Assembly: GCA_023053575.1 (NCBI GenBank) | Contig: JAKZAP010000016.1 | Coordinates: 22,338,030-22,402,029 of the forward strand | Reading direction: 5' to 3' | DNA length: 64,000 bases | From: Branchinecta lynchi | Taxonomy: Eukaryota > Arthropoda > Branchiopoda > Anostraca > Branchinectidae | Part shown: positions 13,401 through 28,400 of the stretch, piece after piece | Layout: each line of letters opens with the position of its first letter | Position numbering within the stretch: position 1 is the first letter of the stretch | Made by a program: the position numbers and the translations under genes | The notes under the pieces: model-generated | Told to the model about the DNA's origin: nothing | What the model saw: the letters and a program-made list of their open reading frames with translations, nothing else | The model's database searches: none

Positions 13401-16400
13401 GGGTTTAAAAATTTCTAGGAAAGCTGCATCGGAATCCCGTCTGCACACATCGAAGAAACAGAGTAAGTTGTATCTTTTTTTGCTGTGTTCAGAATTTTAA
13501 GTTATTAGAGCCAGCGGTGGGCACGACTGATTAAGTTTCAGTAGGGACGTTCTATATCCCTGGTGGTGCTAGTGTCGCTGCTATTCGAGTGAGTGTCACT
13601 TTTTCAAATACTGGCGCTACTCCCTAGTGTTACTTTGTTCTGCTAGAGGGAAACTTGTGGTCTGCGGAAAATCCCGCCAGGCTTTGGCTCATTGGGGTAC
13701 TAACCCAAACCAGATACTACGCCCAGCGAACCTACGTGTGTGGAAGGACGGGGTGTGGTGTTGTGTCGGTCTCTTTCACAAATGTGTCACTAATTATCCG
13801 GAAATAGCGAACTAAACCTGATCCTCAGCTATTTCTAGATCTTAATTAAGTGAAGAAACAGAGAAGATTCGAGTAATTACATGACGTAAGGGAATATGAT
13901 CCTTCACTAACTTAGAAGTCATCACGACCTCGGAGAAGTAAGAGAGGATCATTACCTGATGAAAAATTTATCTCAAAATAGTACTATGAAGTAGTACGAA
14001 AAAGGAGCATGCAGTACTGGCGATACTACTAAATGCTTCTATTTCCAAGGCTACCGTGTTACTGCATACTACTATATGCTACTATTTGCTAATATGGCAA
14101 GACAGGATGCTACTGGATACTACTACATAAGATTGGACCAGTCTGAGGCACATTAAATGATTGTATTCTTTGCTATTACGTAGTATTACATGCCACTTTT
14201 TCGTACTACTACCATACTACTACGCAGGCTACAGATTTTTCATCGGGTATCTGCCCTTTTGGCGTAAATACATAAGAACATTCGGCGTTCCCAGAGCTGA
14301 AGACGGCTAGAGCATTTACTAGCATCCGGACATTCCGTAACTCACGACGACGTGAACATAAACTACCACAACTGTCTTCCAGTTGTGGAATCTACACAGT
14401 GACAAGTTTCATAAAAAAAACAAAAGGATGCGCGGTTACAACAGGCAATGCGTAAAAGACAACATTTCGCATGTTGTCTGGTGTGTTTGAAATGTTCTGC
14501 ATAACAAGCGTTGCCACCAGGAAGAGCCGAAAAATCACTAAAAAGGATCTGCTGAATTTTCCGACACCATGACGACAAACAAAATAGTCAGTAGATCCTT
14601 TTTTGGCTGTTCTTCGAATTCAAGTCCAGAATTTCGGTTGACGCTATCTAATTCGGAACCATGCTTTCTGATTTCCGTCTGTGGATTTTCTAACCCAGGA
14701 ATGAATGAATGTATTCCCAAAAAAGCCCTTTGTGAATTTGTTTTTTTTTTCATCTTGGGCTCTAGTTGTGACATTCAGAATATGCATTGAATTTCACCAA
14801 AATCGTGCATTTCAATGGTACAGGAAATTTCCAGTTCCATGCAGATCGAAAAACAATGCAGAAAAATAAAAGAACCAGTACAATAATCGACCCCTTGCTG
14901 GGAGTAAAACACTTGAGCAGGTGCTTAAACGAGCCAGCTCCTTTGGTACAGACGAGAGAGACCAAGTTAAGGATAAAGCCGCTTTGACATTGACGTGTCG
15001 TTGCGATGCGTTTCGTACGCGTTTATCTTGCGTTGCGTAGTGTATCTTTCACATCTGCGCGAGAAGCTCTCCCACTGGATGCGGTTTTACGTTCTCCTTT
15101 TTCGGTTTCTTCTGCTGAATTTTCGTTTTTTTCATCATTAGTAAGTTTTTTCTTCATAAGTAGTAGGTTCTTCTCCAGTTTTTCTTCAAAACTTCAATTT
15201 TTTCACTAAAAAATCTGATGCGTACGCGTCGACGCGACACAACAATAAAGCCGCTTTCAAACTGAGCTACTCAACCTCTGCGTCGCGCTTGCGCCAACGC
15301 ATATCACAGAGCTTACGCTGACAAATAAAACGATAACCGCATCAGATTTGTCGGCGAAAAATAAAAAACTCAGTACTGATGCAAGAAAAGGGAATCAGCA
15401 TAAGAAACGTAAATACACATCCAGCATGAAAGCTTGTCGCGCAGGTGCGAAAGATACGCTACGCAACCTGTACACAGCGCATAATAAACGCATACGCAGC
15501 GCATCGCAATGACGCGTCAATGTGAAAGCGGCTTAACACTTATACTTGCTTTGCGTTTTATCTGTCTGCGTAAGCTCTGCGTTGCGTCGCAGCCGCAGTG
15601 CCGCAAGCGTGACGCAGAGGTTGCGTAGCTTAGTGTGAAAGGCTCAACGCGTCAATGTGAAAGCGGCTTAATGTACAAGCGCCCGGCGTGCGTAAGAACG
15701 TAGTGATTCGGGTTAGCACTGTAAATAAAAAGGATGATAGTAACCTTCCTATGAAGTTATCGGTTCTTGCTGAAAGTAAGACATGACACTTTGTCAACGG
15801 ACGCACGTAGTAGTCGTGTGCGTCTGTACGCACGGAGAGCCATCTCGCGAGAGGTCGAATATAATTACCTTAAATCGCACTTCCAGCGAGATAAGGTGGT
15901 GTGATCCTCCTGTAGAGTCTCTGGCTCGTTGGCTGCTTGATTGTCAGATCGTTGTTGTAACATCGGCTCACTGGCACTCCAGTGTAGCCAACATTCATTG
16001 GTTGGTAGATGTTGTTGCCACATCGGCTCACTGGAATCCCAGTGCAGCCGACATTCAGCATTTCGCCAGTCCTCGTCCACACCTTTTTTGAAGCCGGGTA
16101 GCAGCGTTGATGGTTTTTTCGGAAAGGCTGTTCAAGAGTGGAACAGTCCGTGCAGAGAAAAAACTGTGCCGCTCGCATCGTTTACAGCTGGTCAGTTGGA
16201 GCTTCTTGGAATGGCCTCTCGTCAACTTTGAATGGGAGCTCTCGAATAGCCCAGGGATAATGTCGGAGTCTAACAGCTTTTTTACCATCAGGAAGTCTCC
16301 ACGTTTACGTCGGTATAAGAGGCTGGGAAGCTTCAGTACCCTAAACCGTTCATGGTATTCTAGGGCTTTTACTTGCGGGGACATCTTAGTGGCTCTTCTT

Positions 16401-19400
16401 TGCACTCCCTCTAGGGCTTTGGCATCCATTTTGTGATGGGGTGATGCAACAATCATGCCGTACTCAAGGTGGGGTCTCACAAGCGCAGTGAAGAGCTTCT
16501 TATAATGATCACAGGCTTCCTAGAGGTGATGGTCCTTTTGAATGCTCTGTTTCCTTTAACAACTTGGTGGCGAGTGAGGGGATGAAATTTAAACTGGTTG
16601 TCAATTATGACACCCAGGTCTTTTTCTTCATCCACACTTTCTAGGTCAATGAGTTTTTGGGATCCATTCGACATGGTGTATGTATGTTGAGGGTTCTTAG
16701 GTCCAAGGTGAAGTACTTTACACTTCGCAGCACTGAACTCCAATCAGATCAGGACATCTGATTAATATATGGTTGCTTTTTCACCTTTTAACTGAATTTT
16801 CAAGGACAAAAGTAATAAAAGACCTAGATTCATCACGAAGTAAAAGAACACTGACTTTAGACTGAATGAATTTGTCTTTTGGCAGGGGCAGAGGCGTCAC
16901 GAGCCAAAATGTTTGGGGGGTGCAAGGTATCTACCGACTGGCTGGTCATTTCTACCGACTGTTTTTACGAAAATCGACTGATTTTACGAAAAACCGGCTG
17001 TTTTGAATAAAAATTGACTTGTTTCCAAGACAATTGAATCAGCTGTTTTACGAAAAATCGAGAACATTAGGAGGCGCCCCCTTTGCCCCCGCCTATACGT
17101 AACACCACTAGGCAAGGGTAGGTTTCGGGGAAACAGGTGGTTGGTAGGGAATTGCCGCACGAAATCTACACATCGAATCTAGGTTAAAACGGTCTCGTAC
17201 ATTTGAACACAAACTAGGTCGTTTTCGCTGCCTATTCGCTCTCCTTTTACCTCAAATTTTGGTCAAAACGACCTCGTACATTTGAAACAGAAACTACTTC
17301 GTTTTCTCTCTCGCCTCATTTGGTAGCGAATCCTCCTCGTACATTTGAATGTCTGGCACTGCATTTGATAGAAAAACGACCCTGTTTTCGCAATAAGCAT
17401 TACGAGGTCTAAACCAGTTATTGTTGGTAAAAAGCGCCCTCGTCAAGAATAAGAAATTCGTATTCCACTGATCAACGATCAGTGATCAACTATAGAACTG
17501 TGTACGTCCAGACAGAATACAGAAGACATAACAAGTTTCCCCAAATTATCGATTTAGGACTAGTGACTCTCGAAATTTGTTTAGTGGTGCTTTTGCACCA
17601 TCGAACAAGGTTCAAACTCGGAAGCTGCTTCTGAAATTTTCTGAATTCATAGTACAGCAATATTTTCAAAACTATAGATGGCATGGTTTAAATTAAAGTA
17701 TTTCCGTGGCTTTTACAATTATTTTTTTTTTCTTCTCGAAACAAGCAATTAGGGATACCATTTTCAGTAGATTCGATTTGATAAATATAGTGATACATAA
17801 AATCGGACTCGATTGCTCTTTGCTCCTCGGTTTTTGGCAAACGTAAAGCTCAAAAGTAGTTTCTCTCTCATTAGTCTCACTATAGATATTCTTTTTGCCC
17901 GAGCTGACTGCGAATCATATTTGACGGTGCAAAACGGATAAGTCTACTAAATATTATTAGAGCTATATGTTGGTACTTCTTGGCGAGGGTAATCTTCAGG
18001 CTCAGGCCGCTCAAGCTGGAAAATGAACTGCCTGGAAAATTCTGAAAAATGAGCTGGAAAATGACTGTTCAATTTCCAGTTTGTGCGGCTTGAGCCTGAA
18101 GGGGATGCTTGCCAAGAAGGGCCGAAGCGGCCGAAATATAGCTCTAATAAAATATAACTGACTTATTTATTTGGCACCGTCAAATATACTTTCTTATTGC
18201 TCACCCAAAGCAACTGCCTCTGCATCTCGTCAATTACTATCACCTGATGGCAACTTCGCAGTGAAACTATAAGGTCGCCCTCGCACTTCACCAAAAAACG
18301 AGGCGGAGATGAAATCTCCCGGAAGTTTCGCTACCATCTTCACAGCGAAAACAAAGCTGAAGTTTGATACACCCTCGCCCTTCGCCAAATATGAGCCAGA
18401 GGTAGAATCGCCCTGTCCTTCGCCATCTTTTTCGCAGCAAAAACTAAGGTCGAAGGGAAATCCGCCTTCGCCCTTTACTAAACACGATAGCAAACATGAG
18501 ATCTCCCTCTCCTTCGCCTTCACATTCGCAGCGAAAATGTGGGTCGAAGTATAATTCGTCATCAATATTCGTCCTCGCCATACTTTCGCCCGCATTTCGC
18601 TACGAAAAATGCCTTTTCGTCCTCGATTCGAGATGTAAAATGGCATTCGACGTGGAGATTTTCCGTACGAATTGTCTCCCTTGTCATGTCAGAGCACATT
18701 CGGTGAAGGGGGGGGGGGGGCAACTATATTAACTAACTACCATCGTGACGATAGTGAAAACATAATAAACTCACCAAGGCATTTCTGTGATCTAGAACTT
18801 CCAAAAGCCTCTCACAGCATTCCTGCGCTATCCGCTCGTCGACAAACGGCTCTAAATCGGCAGGGTCGGGTTCAACGTCTACTATAATGCCATCAACACC
18901 GTGCAGGATGCCTGTCTTCTCATCAAGAACGAAGTCGTCGTCTTCAGGCAGTGGCTCAACATGATCCACATCCTGAAAAAGAAGAAAAGAAAATTATTGC
19001 GATTAAACAATATCTTTATCTACAGGGGAGGGCGTACTAGATAGACAGATACTTATTAACACTAATTAACACTAAAATACAAACATACAACAAAATAAAT
19101 CACTTCCAACGAATAAGTTCAAAACAAATCCACTAAATAAATTTCCTGTGGTAGGTAATAGGCCCTATTTCTTTCAAACTCGCCTTAACACAAACCAAAA
19201 AACAAGAAAAAAGAAACAAAAAATGTATAGAACAAAAAATTTTCTATTTGCCGTATCGTCACTAACCAACCGACCCAAATGCAGTTATCCCCAAAATAGT
19301 AATAGTAAGATTAAGAGTTTAGCAGGTCATCAGCAGTAAAGTGATCCGAGCATAAAATGAGAGACACTACGAAAGCAAGCAGCATCCAAGGCGATCAAGC

Positions 19401-22400
19401 ATTTGGCTGAATATCCGTTAACATAATTTATCAAGGATATTGCTGAACCACTGTGCATTTTCTAACGTTTTTTCTTTCTTTTTCGTACGACTAAGACCTG
19501 CGCTGACATAAACTGTTAGCAATAACAGTAATAACTGTCAGATACCTGTGAGCTAGGGGACCTTTTCGCGCGAATGGCTGTAGAGCTGAACGGGTGATCC
19601 CGTCCACGCGAAAATGAGAAAATCGATCAGGCACTGAACGACTGAGGAAGATGGGTTCCGCCCACGCCAAAATGCCCATTCAGCTGAATGGAGCATATGA
19701 GTGGGAAGATCCACACAATATCCCCGTTCAGCTCAACGCTGCCCTCGGAGCGGTGTTGAACGAGAGACGTCCATCGAGGTGGATGGCGCGTTCCCCTGTT
19801 CATGCGTACACGCAAGTATCACGAAAGATAAAATGTGCGTGTTCCAGGTGTATATGTACAAAGCTGTGGTTATCTATAATTCTGAATTCTGTGTATATTA
19901 ACAACTAACTGCTTGTGCCTAATATCGTCCGCCTGGGTACACTGTAAAAAAAAATCTTGCAGTATTTGCTGCTGGGATTAATCTTGTCTGAGATAAGATT
20001 ACCCCTAATTCGGTTAATCTTATCCCAGCAGAGATAAGACTGATCCCAGTAGCAAATACTGCATCCTTATTCGCAGAAACTTTTTACAGTGTAAGCGCAG
20101 GAGCTTTCACCCCCAAAAACACCAATTCCAAAAATCCATCAGTAATTGTCAAGCACTTCAAATAAAACCTTCTACAAGGAATTGCTCGAAATTATTTGCT
20201 ATGTGGGCCAAAAATTATTCATGGCTGAAATTTTGGTTTCAGATTGATGGCGCTCCACAAGTGCGGGTAGGTAAATGTCGCACAGAAACTGAAGATTAAA
20301 CTAAGACTAGGCCATATGTCCCGGTTTTGATATACAACCTACCATCTCTTGTCGGCCAATACTGGTACCAGCCAACATTTCACTGATGACATAATCGTGT
20401 CCTAGATGGTAACCAATCTTGAGCAAGAACAGACATAAAAGGAAAGGCAAGGATGAACTTGTAAGACTATGTCTAAAATTCACAGATGTTACACTGCTAA
20501 TTATCTTATGGCCATTCATCATGCTCATGGACGGAAATTAATAATCCCGGTGTTGACAAGTTGCAAACAGACGGTCAGTAAAGGGGTTATCACGATCACG
20601 AGATGGTTTTAAGTAGAGACAGCGAAGTTTTAGGCATTCTTCAGCCAGCGCTGAAAAAAAAATCATAACGGAAAAGACAAGAAAGGGGTTTTAGAAGTTG
20701 TCTAATCAATTACGTTACTACATATTGAGAATACGTCTGCTATGTCCTTCAGCTAATCTCAAAGTGTGGCAGAAGTTTGTTTACTGTCCTGTAAAATAAC
20801 GACATGTCGATTACGTCTTTATACTTCTCAGGCCTGGACAATCGTCATCTTGCCCAAGAACCGAGTTGCTGGACCCTGCAACAGCTATACCGAAAACATA
20901 ATTAATACTGAAGCGGTCAACAACCTCAAGTGAACCACGCTGTCAACTCCACCCATACGAGTATTCCCAATTCCTGAGTGATATCAATCAATTCAATTTA
21001 GCACAATAAGTGCACAGCTACAGAAGGAGAAGGCGAAGAGATGATTTTGTTTTCAGCGCTCCCACAAACCATTTGTGGGTCGAAGCTGTGGCTCAAAAAG
21101 AGTGTTTCCGCGGTCTCTCGTGCGACCCACGAGTGTGTTTCCGCGACCAACAAGATTTTCGTGGCTCGCTTTGTGGCTCAAATTCGACAAACAACTGGCG
21201 AGGTGATTGTGTTGAGCGTGTTCCATCCTACTTTGACGTCACGAATTCTGGCTTTTTTCCGTCAAGGCTGGAACAATTTTTCTATTTTCCAGCAGAATAT
21301 CATGCCATGGGCGAATCCGACCAATCACGTTACAGAAATCCGTAGTTACTTCGCTAACTACGCTCCCGAGCGTAGTGAGCAGTAGTTACTACTAGTTGCT
21401 ATTTAAAAAAAGTTAGCTATTTAATTAAAAGTTGGAACGGTCAGCGTAGTAACTACTGGTGAAGTTGGAACGGAAATAGTAACTGATAGTTACTATTTGT
21501 ACAAGGGTGGAACACGCTCTTTGTGGCTCGATTCTGGCGGGAAATTCAATTAAGCAGCTAAATAGTGTCTAAAGAATAAAGTTAACTGCTTAATTCAAGC
21601 ATATAGACTTCAAACTGAGGATGCTTTTTGTACAAAATGATAAAGAAATAAGCCAGGAGTTCTACTTACTGAGATTTTGCATGAATTTTATTTTTATTTA
21701 TAAGATATTTGAAATTACCGCCAATAAAATAGACAAACCGGCGTTTCCGCGAGTTTCAACTTGTGGCTCGACTGTGTTGCACACAATCATGTTTCCGCGA
21801 CAAACACTCAGGAGTGTGTGGCTGGGTCGCGGAAAAACGCCTATATGGCGTGTCTCACCCTTCTACCGATAGTAACTGTTAGTTACTATTTTCGTTCCAA
21901 CCTCGTAAAAAGTTACTACGCTGACCGTTCCAACCTTCTCGAAATAGTAACTAATAGTAACTATTTGCTTACATGCTCGGGAGCGTAGCATCTCTGTAAC
22001 GTGATAGGTCGGATTCGCCCGTGGCAGGATATTCTGCTGGAAAATAGAAAAATCGTTCCAGCCTTGACGGAAAAAAGCCAGAATTCGTGACGTCGTGCGT
22101 GATTACTACTATAAGTAGGATGGAACACGCTCATAACCTACAAACGGCTGGACGAATTTCGACCAACACAAGAAAATATTAATGCCCGGGCCCCACTATA
22201 GCCGCACCTGGTAATACTGCCGGTAAGAAGACCGCCTTACGGTGGAAATTGGGAAGAAAAGACGCTGAAAACTTAAGATTGTCGGGATGGAAAAATCCGT
22301 CTCTCCCATTTTTAAACGTGTCTTCTGAGTGTTTGGACTAATCACAGACTGGAGTCACTGACTTTAGCCAGTTTTGTTTACATTTGAGTGATGACGGTGG

Positions 22401-25400
22401 TAATACGTCTTGAATTTCTTGGTTCCAGGTGTGACCTTTTGTTGCAACAGCGCTTCCGCATCGCTGCTGCAGCACTTATTTGCTTTTGCACGTTATGCGT
22501 TTCTGGGTTCACTTTCTTTGGTTGAAGCGGCAGCGCTGCAGCACCTTGCAGGGAAGCACGGACTTGGTCAGTGAGCAAGTCCGTGATTTTCGAGAAGCGC
22601 TGCCGTCTTCCTAGGAAGCACTGCAGTGCAAAAACGGATGTAGAAAGAATGAGTCCGGAATCGCCCGTGAAGTGGACCTGCAGCATGCAACAAAAACGAG
22701 GCTCAGGGGAAACGTAAGAGTGGGTAATAACCAAATTATTCATATTCATTTAGAATATGCTTCCCCGGTTTGGCATTCTTCTCTTTCTGCAGAGCTCTCT
22801 GATCGCCTGGAAAATGTCCAAAAGAGAGCCATGAGAATCATTCTGGGTGATCATAATATTACATACGAAGAGGCTCTCATTAAACTTGACATTCCTAAAT
22901 TATCTGTACGTAGAAATACTCTTTCAAACAAATTTGGAGCTAAGATAACGTGTTGCCTCAGATGACCCATCTATTCCCCCCTCCCCTCCCGTCTTCCGTG
23001 CGTCGGTCCGAGCGGAATACTGGCAATAAGTTTCCCCATATCCCGCTAATTCTTCTACCCAATTTTTTCGTAGTTTCATTCCATCATTTATTTCTGGTAA
23101 TTTCTTGTAAGTGTATTAGTTAATTTGTTTCTTGTGTGTCTGTGTATTTTGTAAATTTGTATTCCTTTTCTAGCTTTTAGCTATTCGGATAAAACTTGAT
23201 TGATTGATTGAAAAAATTAAAGTAACAAATTACGTACAGCTGTGACTGAATATGGCCTGGGCATAAGGGTACTTACGCGAAGCAGCATCCCCGATGGCTG
23301 GTACATCTCAATTACATCTGGCGCTGCTATCTGCTGGCGCGAATTCAAACGACCGATGGATCGACAATGCCTTACAACTTTAACTTCAGATGGCAGGAAG
23401 AACTCGTCCAAAGGTAGGGGTTCAGGAGGAGGAAGGGGGGACACCGGGTCGTACCAGAGGCTGTCCGAGGTAGAGACGACTTTGATTTTGATGCTGAAAA
23501 GGAAATGTCGTCGTAGTGCTTGATTTATACCTGTTCCCCAAACGATGTGTGTAAGTAAGTTCAGCCTAGATTAGTAAATTCCCAACGCAGTGGCCCTGAT
23601 GCAAGATGTTGCGCCGGTATTTCCGCGGCCTCCTCCAACCAAAATGCAGTAAAATTTGCGGTATGCCCGAAAGACACGAATTTTTATTTTTCTGGGAGAG
23701 TAGGTGTGAACAGTAAAAAAAATATCATTTGGGCATAAATTTGAGAATTCAGAAGCGGCAGGCTTAATGGATTCCTTCAATTTTAATGCGGTAAAATCTA
23801 CCGTAAATGCGATAAAACACGTGCTAGCTAGGGCATTGTTGGTAACTTGGCTTGTTTTTAGTCCATTTTCAACTTTGGCATTCACCACAATAAGGTTTAG
23901 AAAAGCTATATCCTGGTGAAGACAGATCTGTTATAGCTGCTTCTTAAATTTCGCCAATACTTGTAATTTTCTTTTCACCATTTCGAGGTATAATTGCGGT
24001 ATTCGGTATAATCAAACAGTACGCAGAATTTCCCTCAGATTTCAGATAAGTGACAAAACACTGCTCGGGTGTCCACGACAACCCAATTCTGGAGGAAATA
24101 GCGCATATATTATGATTATGCCGCATATTGAAACTGTAACAAGAAAAGGTGAGAAGGGAATGCCAGCGCTGGGGAATTCGACTTCAAAGTATGCAAGAGA
24201 CAGCAATAATAGATCCGTTTTAACCAGGATATAGCTGTTCTTCTAAACCTAATTGCGATGAACGCCGAAGTTGAAAGCTTAGACTGAAAAAAGCCTTCGG
24301 TACCACAAATGCCCTAGATAAGCTAGCACGATCCCTTTTACCCCCTGATTTTGAGGTTGAACGCCCAAGGCCACCAAGGCAAGTATCCACCAAAGTCCCG
24401 AAGCTCATGCCGATCGCATGTAACCGGGAAAGATATTGTAATAGCTTCATTCCGAAATTTGTGGATTTTTACAATAATGTTGTTTTGTCTTAGTTATTTT
24501 GTTATAAATTTTATTTCGGGTGTTGACTTCAATGGTTTACCTTTTATTTTGATTACGAATTTGATTTTAACAATTGTTACGAGACAAAGGTCAAACAATT
24601 TGGTTGGACAACCACGAAATTTTGTAACTGAATTACACAATAAATCAAATCAATCAATCAATCAAATCAAATCAAACGTCAAATTCATGTTAAAATGCCA
24701 TTTTGACACCTACTCTTCTAGAAATATAAAAATTCGCGTCTTTCGGTCATACCGCGATTTCTAGAGATTTTAGTTGAAGGATACCGCGTTTTCACGAGGT
24801 CGGTACCACGAAGAGGTGCTGGTCGAGTGGCAACAATGCCCGGAAATTCCCAAAATTTACACAGGTCCTGCCACGGCAGTCTGTCACGGAAAGAAGGCTT
24901 ATTGGCTTTTTGTTCTTGTCCAGAGTGAGTGTGTCTTTCCACGTGAGTCCAACATACCAAATTCGACATAGGCGACATTTTAAGATGAGAGTCAAAAAGA
25001 TTTTTAAACAAAAACATGTAAACAGCTAATGCTTGCTAGAAATGTGTGTCTTCTTTCATTTTAAATTTCTCTCATCGAAAGGGTTGCTTTTCAGGACAGC
25101 AAGGTTTGGTAGGCTACCTGAATTGTCTTGGCGAGAGCAACACTTTGGTTTTGCCCCGTTTTTTTTTCTTTTTTTTCTATGCCACAGATTTCAGCTTATT
25201 ACTAGAAAGTGGTAAGGGTCTAACCTCTGCGCTTTTTACGGAAAGTTTGACCTTAGGCCAGATTGATGAGTATGACTTTACATATTGGAAAGCTCCGTAG
25301 AGCTCTTGCCTGGGGCCAAAGGGATGGTTTTTTGCTTGTCCTCGAGCCTATGTCAGAGAGGACTATCTGAAGCTGTGCAGCCAATCTGTCGTTTCATAAA

Positions 25401-28400
25401 ACCATGTTTCTACTTTCGAGTGAAAAGCTTCCTTCTAGCAGACAATCAGGCAGAGACCAGTTACAAACTGATGATGGACTAAAATCTGAAGTGCTAATGT
25501 GGGACAGTTGCCCGGCCCCACAGCCAAAATATCTTCTTTGAGTGATAAATACACAAATTTACAGAAACAACCCGTGGCATTTTCCCACGGGTCCGAAAGT
25601 GCTGCCATCTATTTTTTCTACAAAATTCTGTTCGTTATTTCAGTTGAGTTTATCATTCAATTTTTGCACTTGGGATTGCGGTAGAGAAATGGTATCAGAT
25701 GTACTTCTGCGCCTTTAAAAGTTACCAAAATTTCGTTTTAGGTTCTGTGGAGTCCATTTTTTCCAACTGTCTAGAATCATCTCTTGGCTGTTGCTGTTAC
25801 TTTGTAGTATCTTGTTACCAAATATAAGGTTTGAAGCCAAGCTGACCATTCATTTCAAATAAAATAGTAAAAACAAGATTTTCGGGGTTTTTTTTGGAGT
25901 GAGCCGTTTTCTGGGTAAAAGCTTCTGCGCTTTCCCAGACGGATGGTAAATTGTAAATATCCACGGAATTCAGAATTTTAAATAGTCACAGATTTGTACA
26001 TATACACTTTGAACACGCACATTTTATCTTTCGTTATTTTATTTTTATCTGCATGTCGTTCGGTCCGCATCGTTCTTCTGGTTTTGGTTACATGTCGTCT
26101 TATTGTCTGTTGGTCTAGCATCGTTTTCCTGTTGTGATTGTGGTGGATTTTATGATTTAGTTTTGTTTCTTTCGCTGAGGACGGTTTGACGGAAGTGCAA
26201 CCGAAATATCCAAAATTTTATTTATCCCTCGCACATCATCTTGGAGGGGTAAACTAGCTGATCAAGAAAAATAAAAACCGAAAATCTCGTTTATTCTATT
26301 TTATTTATCTTGTCACCTGCGACAAATTGCGAAAAGAAATATTGACTACGCAAATAAGTGACACAAAAACATAAGGTTAATAAAGATAAGGAAAAACAGA
26401 TTGAAATCAATAACGGCGTTTCCAATTTCAACAGATGTTTCACCGCTTCGTACTTAAAGGACCCCTCTGGCTTATCCTGCCTTTTATGCTATACCTAGCT
26501 CCGTAGGGCAATTATAAGCTTATCCACGCCAAGTTTGCCCGTAAAACAAAGCAAAGTTTGCCGGAGTCTTTAATGTCTGCTGACACCTCTTTCAAACATA
26601 AGGATATGAGAATCTTGTTTATTACTTTTTATTTACTTAGTTTTCCAACTTTTTAACCACGGCGTGTTCAGGTTTCAAAACTTTTGCTCCCACCTAACGC
26701 GTCGGAGAGCAGGAAGGCTGGATCGTGTCGACAAGCGCTAAACCGCTTAATTCAGTTGGAAAGTAATGGTATATTTGGAAAACTTTTTTCCTGATCCCTT
26801 TCAGAGGCAAAAGATCATTTCTAGTACGAGTTGTGCTTTAAGGAGTGAATTCGGAAGCATTCGCGCATTTGTAATGTGTAGAAAACCTACATTAAAAACC
26901 CTAGTTCTAACCAGTACTCTGTGCGACCGTGAGATGATCTAGTGGCGCGATTCAAAGGTACAGGGCTAACCTCTGTCAAAGTAGCCTATCACACAGCACA
27001 AAGAGACACAAATTATTAGGTGGTGCATGAACAAAGAGCAGAAAATTCAGCTAAACATTCGGCAGTGTCTATTTCTTTCGATAATTTCTGGGAGGTTTTC
27101 ATGTCATTTCGTCTAAACAACAGACAGATCATGTCAATAAGCCGCATGAATTCTCCACTTAAGCCTTAAGGTACGGGCACACAAGAGTCCTATTTTCGCA
27201 ATCGGGTGCGGATTTCCTCCTTCGCTCCTGAATTTTGGCGCATCAAATGTAGGTTTTCATATAGTGATGCGAATTTCACATTTCGCACAACAGATCCATC
27301 ATGGACCTTATTCGATCCGAAATGCGAATTAAGGTAATACTTTCGCATGCGAAATTTTATCGGACTCAGTACGGAAGGAATTTTGAAATTGAAGATCAAC
27401 TGCGACGGAACTAGATTTCTTCGTATACGAGTTCCCATATCACGCGGTATGTCGAGCCCCTTCGTGGCGGTAAAAGAGGCAACAACCAACAACAGACTCG
27501 CCTTACCAAAGACTAACCTTTTCTTCCTTCGCTTCCTCTCTATTTCCCTGATTTGCCACCTTTTCATCTTAGAGATAATACGCCGCCCAGCGACAGTTTT
27601 AACAACTACAGATTCCTCATGATCATCATCTCCAATTATCGGGTCTAATTCATTGTCTACCTCTAGTTTTTTCTGTACCGGTTTGGGACATGTCACGGGT
27701 TTTGGAGACGGCACCTGAAAATGCAACAAGGGAAGTGTTAGGAATCTGTTGCTGCTATGAAAACTAATATTAGTTGCGTTTTTGCTGATACCATGGTATC
27801 TGTTACCACGGTAACTGGATCTGCAGCTAGTCGTTTTGGCAGTTATTGTGGTATCTGATACAGGGTGCTCTGAAAAACGACTATTGCCGAAATAGCACTT
27901 TTCGAAGTCATCCCAAAAGAAAAACAGATATCCAGTTACATCACTAATTGCTAAACTTTTTCTCACCAATCAGACAAAATTTGACGAAAGTGAGATGACT
28001 TTTCAGATACCACGACCAGTTACCAAGGTCGGACCGTAGTATAAAATTCACTCTATTTATGAAGATGTCCAGATTTGTCGCACAATAGTGTGACAATCCC
28101 GGAAAATACAAAAATAAACGCGGAATTCAACTCAATGCAAGTAATTTTGAGGCAGTCCACTCTGTCTGTACTACAAAAGAGTTAGATTTTAATTTCAGTG
28201 GGAGAGAAGAAAAGTGCTATCCCATGCGCAAGAGTCTCCAACAGATTGAAGCATGTCAGCAGCGTAATTATACGTTTTGCATTGATCAACCGAATCGCTG
28301 CTTTTTCCTGTAAAGTGAGGTGATTACGTGTTACGTACTATAACGTGAACTGGAAGCACGTCGGAATAAAGTATTCGTACACCTACTTTTCCTTTGGACA

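Noticed and set aside
15006..15209. 67-codon ORF rich in Ser and Phe
   Set aside because: Inside Harbinger-like MITE sequence; low-complexity translation.
18230..18646. 138-codon antisense ORF
   Set aside because: Created by the degenerate cgcccttcgcc tandem repeat.
27190..27969. 259-codon antisense ORF
   Set aside because: Only 27518-27714 has coding character and splice borders; the rest of the frame is open by chance on both sides of the exon.
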